21,471 bases of DNA from a virus: positions 1-21,471 of the IMG/VR virus record IMGVR_UViG_3300020468_001124; one strand, written 5' to 3'. Positions within the stretch are counted from its first letter, which is position 1. Each line of letters starts with the position of its first letter. The position numbers were made by a program, and so were the translations under genes. Shown in pieces: positions 16,959-21,471 of this stretch. The notes below the pieces were generated by a model. That model was not told where the DNA came from and ran no database searches. It saw only the letters and a list, made by a program, of their open reading frames with translations.

Positions 16959-17261
16959 TTAATCAGTTTGAGTAGGAAATTGAATTATATTATCCATATG
17001 ATCCAGATCTTTTCCTGTTTTTGTACTAATAACTATGTCTGATAGACCAACTGGAAACGTTTTAGTGTTTAATTTATCATAGTAATCTTCCAAGTTGTCT
17101 GTAAAACGAATGGTATTATTAACTTTATTTTTTAAATCATTAACAGAACTAAGTGTATCAAAAAGTTCTGTTAAGTATTCATCTTCTCCTTCTGCCAAGG
17201 CACTAATCAGTGCCTGACGCATAGCTTTTTCTGCTTTTTCTAATTGTGATGTAACGCTCAT
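16959..17261 (-). CDS. Small unknown protein, helical, 100 aa
   Basis: The chosen start is the ATG at 17261, which overlaps the TGA of the upstream gene as ATGA; a longer reading would begin inside that gene. The first 85 residues are charged and predicted helical (SQLEKAEKAMRQAL..., then Leu/Asn-rich repeats), compatible with a coiled coil. The end is a short IIQFPTQTD-like tail. There are no catalytic motifs, membrane segments or cysteines. It is the last gene before the structural block. I do not recognise a family beyond likely cyanophage conserved hypothetical. Confidence 0.7.
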   Translation of the reverse strand: MSVTSQLEKAEKAMRQALISALAEGEDEYLTELFDTLSSVNDLKNKVNNTIRFTDNLEDYYDKLNTKTFPVGLSDIVISTKTGKDLDHMDNIIQFPTQTD

Positions 17262-17548
17262 GATTCGTAAGGTGATGTAACTGTATCTTTTCTGCCACCA
17301 TAGGCAGCAACTTCTGGGTCGGGGTCTAACCACTTGGTGTATTCAAAATCTTCAATAGCATAATCTAGTTGAGTTCCGTTATCTAAGAGATACATGTCTC
17401 TGTAACGTCCACTCCAAGTATTAAATTTTTGTATACGATAGTCTGGAAACCCATTATCAAGGGTTCCACATTCAACGTAACGATACGGATATCTTTCTAA
17501 GATAATTTGTGTCTTAGCACCCATCGTCGTGGTCGTGGAGGTAGTCAT
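17258..17548 (-). CDS. Small unknown protein, 96 aa (88 aa from an internal start)
   Basis: From ATG 17548 the protein begins MTTSTTTTM; from ATG 17524 it begins MGAKTQ and overlaps the upstream stop by 11 nt. Neither start has a good ribosome binding site. The shorter form is attractive because the Thr-rich start looks like read-out of the overlapping gene. The rest is rich in Tyr, Asp and Arg (RYPYRYVECG, WSGRYRDMYLLD) and probably a small soluble beta-type fold. No motif or family is recognised. It is coupled by ATGA to the next gene. Confidence 0.65.
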   Translation of the reverse strand: MTTSTTTTMGAKTQIILERYPYRYVECGTLDNGFPDYRIQKFNTWSGRYRDMYLLDNGTQLDYAIEDFEYTKWLDPDPEVAAYGGRKDTVTSPYES

Positions 17549-17690
17549 AAGTTAAGTCGTCAGGATTTTGTGGAACTACTAGTATCTTAGCACCATCAGG
17601 TTTTTCTACAAGGACTACTGTGCCAGTTTCTGCTTTGTCACAGTAGTAGTCCTTGCGATCTTCAAATTCTTTCTCAGTTATTTCAATCAT
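17514..17690 (-). CDS. Small protein resembling Phd/YefM antitoxin N-terminus (58 aa)
   Basis: I start it at ATG 17690, 1 nt after the glutaredoxin stop; an upstream GTG at 17750 would add 20 Lys-rich residues that overlap the glutaredoxin gene. The pattern I-x-I-T-x-x-E-F, then a helical D-R-x-x-Y-Y-x-D-K-A-x-x-G, then T-V-V-L-V-x-K-x-x-G-x-K-I-L-V-V-P follows the N-terminal beta-alpha-beta arrangement of Phd/YefM-type proteins (E-F...G-x-x-V-x-I-x-x-x-G-x-x-x-A-V-x-V-P). The C-terminal tail is very acidic with His and ends in Cys. No toxin gene is recognised beside it, so a regulator or stand-alone small protein is as likely as an antitoxin. The resemblance is from pattern only. Confidence 0.6.
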   Translation of the reverse strand: MIEITEKEFEDRKDYYCDKAETGTVVLVEKPDGAKILVVPQNPDDLTYDYLHDHDDGC

Positions 17691-17691
17691 A

Positions 17692-17934
17692 TCATATTTG
17701 GCAACAAATTTTTTCTTTTTGCATATGTTGTATAGATTCTTTGCATCCACCTAGGTGAATACCATCCAATACTAGTTGTGGAAAGGTAGAACCTTCACCA
17801 AATTTTTCATAAAATTCCTCTCTAGTGTAATCTTGATCTAATTGATACACAACATGCTGTAACTCCTCATGCTCAACAACTTTTATAAGTTTGCTGCAAT
17901 AAGGACAACCTGTTTTAGAGTAAATTGTGATCAT
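17692..17934 (-). CDS. Glutaredoxin (dithiol, CPYC)
   Basis: At 80 residues it has typical glutaredoxin length. Cys10-Pro-Tyr-Cys13 after a ITIYSKTGC strand is the dithiol active site. Thr50-Phe51-Pro52 provides the cis-proline that contacts glutathione, and Gly62-Gly63-Cys64 replaces the usual GG-x-[DS] turn. A second cysteine pair, Cys77-Cys78, sits near the C-terminus, which is unusual. It should reduce disulfides, probably including ribonucleotide reductase as T4 NrdC does; that substrate is inferred. The start overlaps the talC stop as ATGA, so it is co-translated with the transaldolase. Cyanophages commonly carry such a gene. Confidence 0.9.
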   Translation of the reverse strand: MITIYSKTGCPYCSKLIKVVEHEELQHVVYQLDQDYTREEFYEKFGEGSTFPQLVLDGIHLGGCKESIQHMQKEKICCQI

Positions 17935-18578
17935 GCTTTTAGATTTTTAAAGTCGTCTTCAAAAATTGCCAGACCTGCGTCTGTCAAGACATGGTTATAC
18001 ATCTTATCAAATACTTTAGTAGGTAAGGTAGCTACAGAAGCACCGTATAAGAAACAACGAGATACATGATGTACATCACGTAAACTAGCAGCAAGAATTT
18101 TTGTCTCAACTGCTTGAGTGCGATACAAATCAGAGATACCACGTACTAATTCTACACCACTGAATGAGTTGTCATTAAGACGACCTACAAATGGTGAAAT
18201 GTATGTTGCTCCTGCCATTCCTGCCATTGCTGCTTGTGCAACAGAGAAACACAGAGTAACATTAGTTTCAATTCCTTGCTCAGAAAGATCTTTGCAAGCA
18301 ATAAGACCCTCTCTAGTGAGAGGAAGTTTAATTGTAATCTCAGATCCAATAGCAATGTATTGTTGAGCATTATCAATCATTTCACTAGCAGTTTTTCCAT
18401 CAACTTCTGCTGATATACTCTCAAAACTAAAGTCTTTAGAGAGAAGAGAAATAAAGTCAAAGTAACTTACACCAGACTTACGAACTAGTGTAGGATTAGT
18501 AGTGATACCAGCGATTAAACCAGTTTCATATCTATCTTTAATCTCTCTATAATCAGCTGTATCTAAGAAAATTTGCAT
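17931..18578 (-). CDS. talC: Transaldolase, TalC/fructose-6-phosphate aldolase-like
   Basis: At 215 residues it has the short form of transaldolase found in cyanophages, rather than the ~330-residue host enzyme. It catalyses dihydroxyacetone transfer in the pentose phosphate pathway in the cytoplasm. Visible residues: Asp6 in MQIFLDTAD, ITTNPTL at 25-31, the Schiff-base Lys84 in TIKLPLT, TNVTLCFS at 105-112, SPFVGR at 128-133, and ILAASLRD at 161-168. In phages it is a well-known auxiliary gene thought to drive the host pentose phosphate pathway toward NADPH and nucleotide precursors. A perfect sigma70-type promoter ends 35 nt upstream of its ATG; no clear ribosome binding site is seen. It is followed, ATGA-coupled, by the glutaredoxin gene. 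Confidence 0.95.
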   Translation of the reverse strand: MQIFLDTADYREIKDRYETGLIAGITTNPTLVRKSGVSYFDFISLLSKDFSFESISAEVDGKTASEMIDNAQQYIAIGSEITIKLPLTREGLIACKDLSEQGIETNVTLCFSVAQAAMAGMAGATYISPFVGRLNDNSFSGVELVRGISDLYRTQAVETKILAASLRDVHHVSRCFLYGASVATLPTKVFDKMYNHVLTDAGLAIFEDDFKNLKA

Positions 18579-18612
18579 GATGTAAATTATATAGTCAAAG
18601 GACTTTTTCTAA

Positions 18613-18641
18613 ATTATAATGTAATTTTTGGTTTATGTCAA
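18613..18641 (-). promoter_or_regulatory. Consensus sigma70-type promoter upstream of talC
   Basis: On the minus strand, TTGACA (18641-18636) and TATAAT (18618-18613) are separated by exactly 17 nt, which matches the bacterial consensus at all 12 positions. The -35 box overlaps the TGA stop of the upstream oxygenase gene, and the -10 box ends 35 nt before the talC ATG. It would let the host housekeeping polymerase transcribe talC and the genes after it early in infection. Confidence 0.75.
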
Positions 18642-19138
18642 CTTCTTGTCGTAAAATTAAAATTAACAACAACTCTTCTCATCTCGTCTGTACAAGTTAC
18701 AGCTGCATGTCTTGTAGAACAATCAAATATTACCATTCTATTTGCAATACTTTCTACCTTTGTACCATCTTCAAACATAGTATATCCATTATTAGTATTA
18801 ATATACATGATAGATGTTGTTAAGATATCTTCATTACCATCTAAAAAATCTGTATGGTAATTACCTACATGATGTTTCTCTCTTTTATAATTCAAATTTG
18901 CTTTATGTTTATGTAACATATCTACATTTAATAATTTAAAACAATTAGTGTCATCAAATAAACAGAAAGAATCACTATTAATTTTAGATCCAACAATAAA
19001 ACTATGAACTAATTGACCATCCCCATCACCTTCATATGTACCAAAATCATTCCAATACCAAGGAAAACAATCTGATAATAAAGTAGATTGAATTTTATTA
19101 AATTGTTCTATTGGTAGAAAATTATCTACTATCTTCAT
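18638..19138 (-). CDS. 2-oxoglutarate/Fe(II)-dependent oxygenase (166 aa)
   Basis: The facial triad is visible: His95-x-Asp97 in VGNYHTDF, and His144 in FDCSTRHAAV. Arg154 or Arg155 lies about ten residues later, in MRRVVVNFNF, and is placed to bind the 2-oxoglutarate carboxylate. The MVIFDCSTRHAAV segment matches the strand-HxxV end of phage 2OG-Fe(II) oxygenases. The substrate is unknown; such genes are widespread in T4-like cyanophages. It overlaps the preceding 62-residue gene by 17 nt, indicating coupling. It lies directly upstream of talC, whose promoter overlaps its stop codon. Its length is shorter than prolyl hydroxylases, typical for the phage group. Confidence 0.85.
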   Translation of the reverse strand: MKIVDNFLPIEQFNKIQSTLLSDCFPWYWNDFGTYEGDGDGQLVHSFIVGSKINSDSFCLFDDTNCFKLLNVDMLHKHKANLNYKREKHHVGNYHTDFLDGNEDILTTSIMYINTNNGYTMFEDGTKVESIANRMVIFDCSTRHAAVTCTDEMRRVVVNFNFTTRS

Positions 19139-19310
19139 CTTCTGATATATCCCAATGCCACCTAATAGATTTTATGTAATCAAACGTATCATGCATGTAT
19201 GATTTGTCATCATTATCATACTTTCTCTCACATAAAAAGTTTCTCATTTTTTCTATGGATAAAAAAGAACCTTTGTGAATATAGTTTTCATCGTATAAAT
19301 GGTATTTCAT
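19122..19310 (-). CDS. Small unknown protein, 62 aa
   Basis: The best start is the ATG at 19310, whose first bases overlap the TGA of the upstream gene as ATGA; a TTG at 19316 would add two residues. The protein (MKYHLYDENYIHKG...) is rich in Asp, Tyr and Lys, with a likely helix-helix pattern and an acidic end (DISEDEDSR). It overlaps the oxygenase gene by 17 nt. It is not recognised. Confidence 0.65.
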   Translation of the reverse strand: MKYHLYDENYIHKGSFLSIEKMRNFLCERKYDNDDKSYMHDTFDYIKSIRWHWDISEDEDSR

Positions 19311-19549
19311 ATCCAAATTTTTTCTGATCCGTTACCCAATTCTTTTTTCCATTGGGTAGATAAATTATACATGATTTCATGAATATTGTCTAGCTCTTCA
19401 CTACTATTATTTTCTAATGTGATTAAGTTTTCTTTTACCAGTAGATCAATCATGTATTCCTGTTGTTCTTTTGAATAAGCTGCAGGTCCAAACCATGGGT
19501 CATATGGTAAAAACTTGGGTGCAGGTATTCCAGTAAAAGTTTTAGTCAT
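19307..19549 (-). CDS. Small unknown protein, 80 aa
   Basis: I start it at ATG 19549, where ATGACTAA overlaps the GIY-YIG stop codon; a longer version would be mostly a read-out of that gene. The N-terminal part is Pro/aromatic rich (FLPYDPWFGPAAYS) and the rest is acidic helical with a Leu pattern. No catalytic motif is recognised. It is coupled to genes on both sides by short overlaps. Confidence 0.65.
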   Translation of the reverse strand: MTKTFTGIPAPKFLPYDPWFGPAAYSKEQQEYMIDLLVKENLITLENNSSEELDNIHEIMYNLSTQWKKELGNGSEKIWI

Positions 19550-19979
19550 CTTTGTTGTTAAAATAATCTTTCCTGTAATAACGACCAAGTATGTTAGAAT
19601 TATAGAATGCAGGTGTGCCATCTGTCAAAGTTTGTGATAAAACGTCATTAAGAAAAAGTTGTTTGGTCTCTTCATAGTTAGTTCTTCCTTTGGTAGTATG
19701 CAAACTTAGAATTTCTCTGCTAAAGGATTCCTTACCGTACTCCTTAACGTCTGACTTGAGTTCGGGACAAGACCCATAATACTTTTTCCAATCAGACTCT
19801 GAGGTAACTCTTCTCTTTCCACCCCTAGGTTTCCTCTTCTGCACAAAATATTTTCTACCGATGTACTTCTTACCTGTTGACTTATTAGTAATGAGGTAGA
19901 CGTAACCGAAGAAATCGCCAATATCATCAGAAGTGAAAGCTGTACCTTTGTAGTACCAGGAATTTTCATAATCAACCAC
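19542..19979 (-). CDS. GIY-YIG endonuclease domain protein (145 aa)
   Basis: The signature GYVYLI (25-30) and KKYIGRKYF (37-45) contains both GIY-type and YIG-type elements plus the conserved Arg42. A W-x(3)-YYGS segment at 64-70, a Ser-Arg-Glu-Ile-Leu strand at 87-91, a candidate catalytic Glu103/Glu104 in NYEETKQL, and an Asn near 127 complete the site. The domain nearly fills the protein, so it lacks the extra DNA-binding domain of many homing enzymes. Stand-alone GIY-YIG proteins occur in many T4-like phages, some as homing endonucleases; whether this one is mobile cannot be seen. The start is GTG at 19979, with no strong ribosome binding site. Confidence 0.85.
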   Translation of the reverse strand: MVDYENSWYYKGTAFTSDDIGDFFGYVYLITNKSTGKKYIGRKYFVQKRKPRGGKRRVTSESDWKKYYGSCPELKSDVKEYGKESFSREILSLHTTKGRTNYEETKQLFLNDVLSQTLTDGTPAFYNSNILGRYYRKDYFNNKDD

Positions 19980-20002
19980 TTGTTCATAGTATCATTATCT
20001 AA

Positions 20003-20010
20003 TATTTATG
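20003..20010 (-). promoter_or_regulatory. Possible late promoter motif CATAAATA before the GIY-YIG gene
   Basis: CATAAATATTAG on the minus strand overlaps the TAA stop of the pcyA-like gene and ends 24 nt before the GTG at 19979. The motif and spacing fit the late promoters of the structural block, but part of it is the stop codon itself, so chance is a fair alternative. Confidence 0.4.
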
Positions 20011-20695
20011 GTTCATCAAATAATACTTCATTAATATAGTCATCCGCCCACTTTTCACCAAAATATTTTTCTAAAATCTTTCTAGTTTTATCATTCTTTC
20101 TCTGTTTTTCACAGTAATTTATCTGTCCTTCGTATCTTTCATCTGCTCTGTTGTAATTCATAGTTGATTTCCAGACAGCACCTACAAATACATCAAGGTA
20201 TTCGTTAACTACATTGGAAAATGTATCAATTTCCTTTTCGTTATCTAATCTTGCAAATTTACAATAAGGTGAAAATATTTTACCCCATGCAGGTAACTCT
20301 CTATTGTGTTTTAAAGTATGGTATCTACTAATATCTTCAATGTCTTCATAGATTGGATGATCTACACCATCTACAGGAGAGATGTCTGTAATAGCAGCAG
20401 TGACAATGTTCTTACTAGCTACAATATCAGCACCAAAAATAGGTAAATCAAACTCTGGATCAGGATACCATATACAATGTAAAATATCCAGTGGTCCTAG
20501 ACTAGCAATTTCTGTATGTACCTTGCGTAATCCAGTACACATATGCATGTCATTTTGAATGATTAACTTACCATCCTCTGTTTCTTTATAAACCTCTCTA
20601 AATTTATCCTTGACATCCAGTTCCTCTATGTTAGGTAGAGTATCTTGATGCTCACGAATGATATCAGCTAGGTCATTAATTATTTGTCTTGCCAT
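20006..20695 (-). CDS. pcyA: Ferredoxin-dependent bilin reductase, PcyA-like (229 aa)
   Basis: PcyA reduces biliverdin IXalpha by four electrons to phycocyanobilin, using reduced ferredoxin. The hallmark block runs LRKVHTE, LDILHC, P-x-PEFDLPIFGADIVAS at residues 56-94. It preserves the equivalents of the three PcyA active-site residues: Glu62 (Glu76 in Synechocystis), His73 (His88) and Asp90 (Asp105). A second familiar element, WGKIFSPYCKFAR, occurs at about residues 136-148. The C-terminal helix-rich part (from about 160) matches the family. It starts 2 nt after the pebS stop. The intact Glu argues for PcyA rather than the related phage PcyX enzyme, which makes phycoerythrobilin; an assay would settle this. 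The symbol is by family resemblance. Confidence 0.85.
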   Translation of the reverse strand: MARQIINDLADIIREHQDTLPNIEELDVKDKFREVYKETEDGKLIIQNDMHMCTGLRKVHTEIASLGPLDILHCIWYPDPEFDLPIFGADIVASKNIVTAAITDISPVDGVDHPIYEDIEDISRYHTLKHNRELPAWGKIFSPYCKFARLDNEKEIDTFSNVVNEYLDVFVGAVWKSTMNYNRADERYEGQINYCEKQRKNDKTRKILEKYFGEKWADDYINEVLFDEP

Positions 20696-20697
20696 TT

Positions 20698-21324
20698 TTA
20701 TGCATAACTGAAAAAGAATTCTTTGATTAAATTATGGGATTTTTCTTTACCAAATCTACTAGACAAATATCCAGAAATAGGATCAAGTCTTATCATATAC
20801 TTATCAAAGTCAGTATACTGTGAAGTATCAGTTCCTGTTGGTTGATTATCTTCCAACATATTTTTATAATATTGTAGATATTTTGTAAACAAAGGTAAAT
20901 GTTCATCTACCTCTTCAGGTTTACAATATCTAACAACAAGGTTGTCTGAAAAATGATTACCTGCTTCAAAAAATCTATACTTTCCTTCTACTTTAGGTAG
21001 ATCTGGTGTATAAAACAAGTATTTTTCTACAGGATGTTGGAAATCAAACACAATCACAACTCTCTTGTCACTCATTCCCATGAGATCCATACCAAAACAA
21101 GGTAAATTAGATCCTGTCTTAGGGTATATTATATTGTTATGAATACTACAAGATTTATCATCCCAAATTTCAATCTGTCTAGACTTTATAATATGATCAC
21201 CTTTATACAAATCAGCAGTTAGGTTCACACTTTTATCATTAGTCCATTCAGCATGTCGCTGAACAAATTTTACATCTGGAAAAATATTTTTGACAGTAGC
21301 TTTGTAATTTTTCCAAAGATCCAT
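20698..21324 (-). CDS. pebS: Phycoerythrobilin synthase PebS (208 aa)
   Basis: PebS is a phage-specific bilin reductase that converts biliverdin IXalpha to phycoerythrobilin in a four-electron reaction that host cells need PebA and PebB for. This protein aligns along its length, by memory, with P-SSM2 PebS: I-x-N-x-I-[IL]-YPKTG-x-x-LPCFGMDLM, then VIVFDFQHP, GKYRFFE-x-GNHF, VRYCKP-[DE]-EVD, and an FFSY end. The functional residues correspond: Asn63 (Asn88), Asp80 (Asp105) and Asp181 (Asp206) in P-SSM2 numbering. The ATG at 21324 is preferred over TTG at 21345 because AGGTGG lies 10 nt upstream of it and the MDLW start matches the family. It overlaps no gene; the upstream stop lies 4 nt away. 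Confidence 0.93.
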   Translation of the reverse strand: MDLWKNYKATVKNIFPDVKFVQRHAEWTNDKSVNLTADLYKGDHIIKSRQIEIWDDKSCSIHNNIIYPKTGSNLPCFGMDLMGMSDKRVVIVFDFQHPVEKYLFYTPDLPKVEGKYRFFEAGNHFSDNLVVRYCKPEEVDEHLPLFTKYLQYYKNMLEDNQPTGTDTSQYTDFDKYMIRLDPISGYLSSRFGKEKSHNLIKEFFFSYA

Positions 21325-21328
21325 TAAA

Positions 21329-21471
21329 TCATTTCCACCTAGCAAAAAATTCTTTCATTGTTGTTTGATATCCAGACTCACGAGAGGGAGGTTCCTTGAT
21401 CCCCATCATCTTCTTGTAGTCGTTGTGCATCGCTCCCAGTAACCATGCCTGTGCTAGTTGATTCGGTCCCT
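21329..21471 (-). CDS. 3' end of an unknown gene, start outside the window
   Basis: The last 46 codons are visible and end in TGA at 21331-21329. The C-terminal peptide runs GPNQLAQAWLLGAMHNDYKK, followed by a Met-Met-Gly-Ile stretch and an ESGYQTTMKEFFARWK tail. It is amphipathic and probably helical. The frame is open to the window edge, and the AGG-TGG end supplies the ribosome binding site for pebS, so the two genes are coupled. The identity is unknown; ho1, which precedes pebS in some cyanophages, is not supported by this C-terminus. Confidence 0.7.
   Translation of the reverse strand, partial: GPNQLAQAWLLGAMHNDYKKMMGIKEPPSRESGYQTTMKEFFARWK

Noticed and set aside
17691-17750. Extended start (GTG at 17750) for the 58-residue gene
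   Set aside because: The extra 20 residues are an out-of-frame reading of the glutaredoxin C-terminus, and the ATG at 17690 directly follows that stop codon.
18580-18615. Hairpin AGTC-CTTT-GACT before talC as a terminator or regulatory stem
   Set aside because: The stem is only four base pairs without a following T run, too weak to call.
18573-18860. Plus-strand frame of 95 residues opposite the oxygenase gene
   Set aside because: It overlaps the talC start, the promoter and the conserved oxygenase C-terminus on the minus strand, has no ribosome binding site and no recognisable motif.
21325-21345. TTG start at 21345 for pebS
   Set aside because: The seven added codons overlap the end of the upstream gene and its ribosome-binding AGGTGG, and ATG 21324 fits the family start better.
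1-21471. tRNA genes, CRISPR arrays or insertion sequences
   Set aside because: Gaps are at most about 60 bases, which is too short for a tRNA plus spacers, and no regularly spaced repeats or terminal inverted repeats were seen.

Overview
The window looks like part of the genome of a T4-like myovirus that infects marine picocyanobacteria (Prochlorococcus or Synechococcus). The evidence is low-GC, tightly packed genes that all lie on the minus strand, a run of very large modular tail-fibre or virion proteins, T4-type late promoter motifs in the gaps before several genes, and host-derived metabolic genes typical of cyanophages: a transaldolase of the TalC type, two ferredoxin-dependent bilin reductases, a glutaredoxin and a 2-oxoglutarate/Fe(II) oxygenase. 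Nothing convincing was found on the plus strand. No tRNA, CRISPR array, insertion sequence or intrinsic terminator was recognised. No gene-free stretch exceeds about 60 bases.

Transcription runs from high to low coordinates. Right block (about 16959-21471), in order of transcription: the 3' end of an unknown gene, pebS (phycoerythrobilin synthase), a pcyA-like bilin reductase, a GIY-YIG nuclease, two small unknown genes, a 2OG-Fe(II) oxygenase, talC, a CPYC glutaredoxin, a 58-residue protein that resembles the N-terminal part of Phd/YefM antitoxins, and two more small unknown genes. Almost all overlap or abut (several ATGA overlaps), so they should be translationally coupled. A perfect sigma70-type promoter (TTGACA, 17 nt, TATAAT) sits just upstream of talC.

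Left block (about 222-16908): six large structural genes in a row. They are a 757-residue tail fibre with repeated GWGxHAxAGY modules, a 298-residue fibre-like protein sharing one of those modules, a 688-residue subtilisin-like protease with a C-terminal cupredoxin-like domain, a 1193-residue fibre with tandem repeats and YadA-head-like repeats, a 1438-residue protein with beta-propeller-like, glycine-rich and two LamG-like regions, and a 1112-residue virion protein with repeated beta modules. Four of the six have an NATAAATA-like late promoter 24-38 nt before the start codon. The other two follow their upstream gene by 1 or 14 nt and are probably co-transcribed. After them come a 25-residue membrane miniprotein and the start of another small membrane-anchored protein that runs off the window.

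Functionally, the right block supplies enzymes that act in the infected cell (bilin pigments, pentose phosphate flux, redox), and the left block supplies the host-recognition parts of the virion. The most interesting items are the adjacent pebS-pcyA pair, the protease-cupredoxin fusion within the fibre cluster, the shuffled fibre modules, and the clear promoter architecture.
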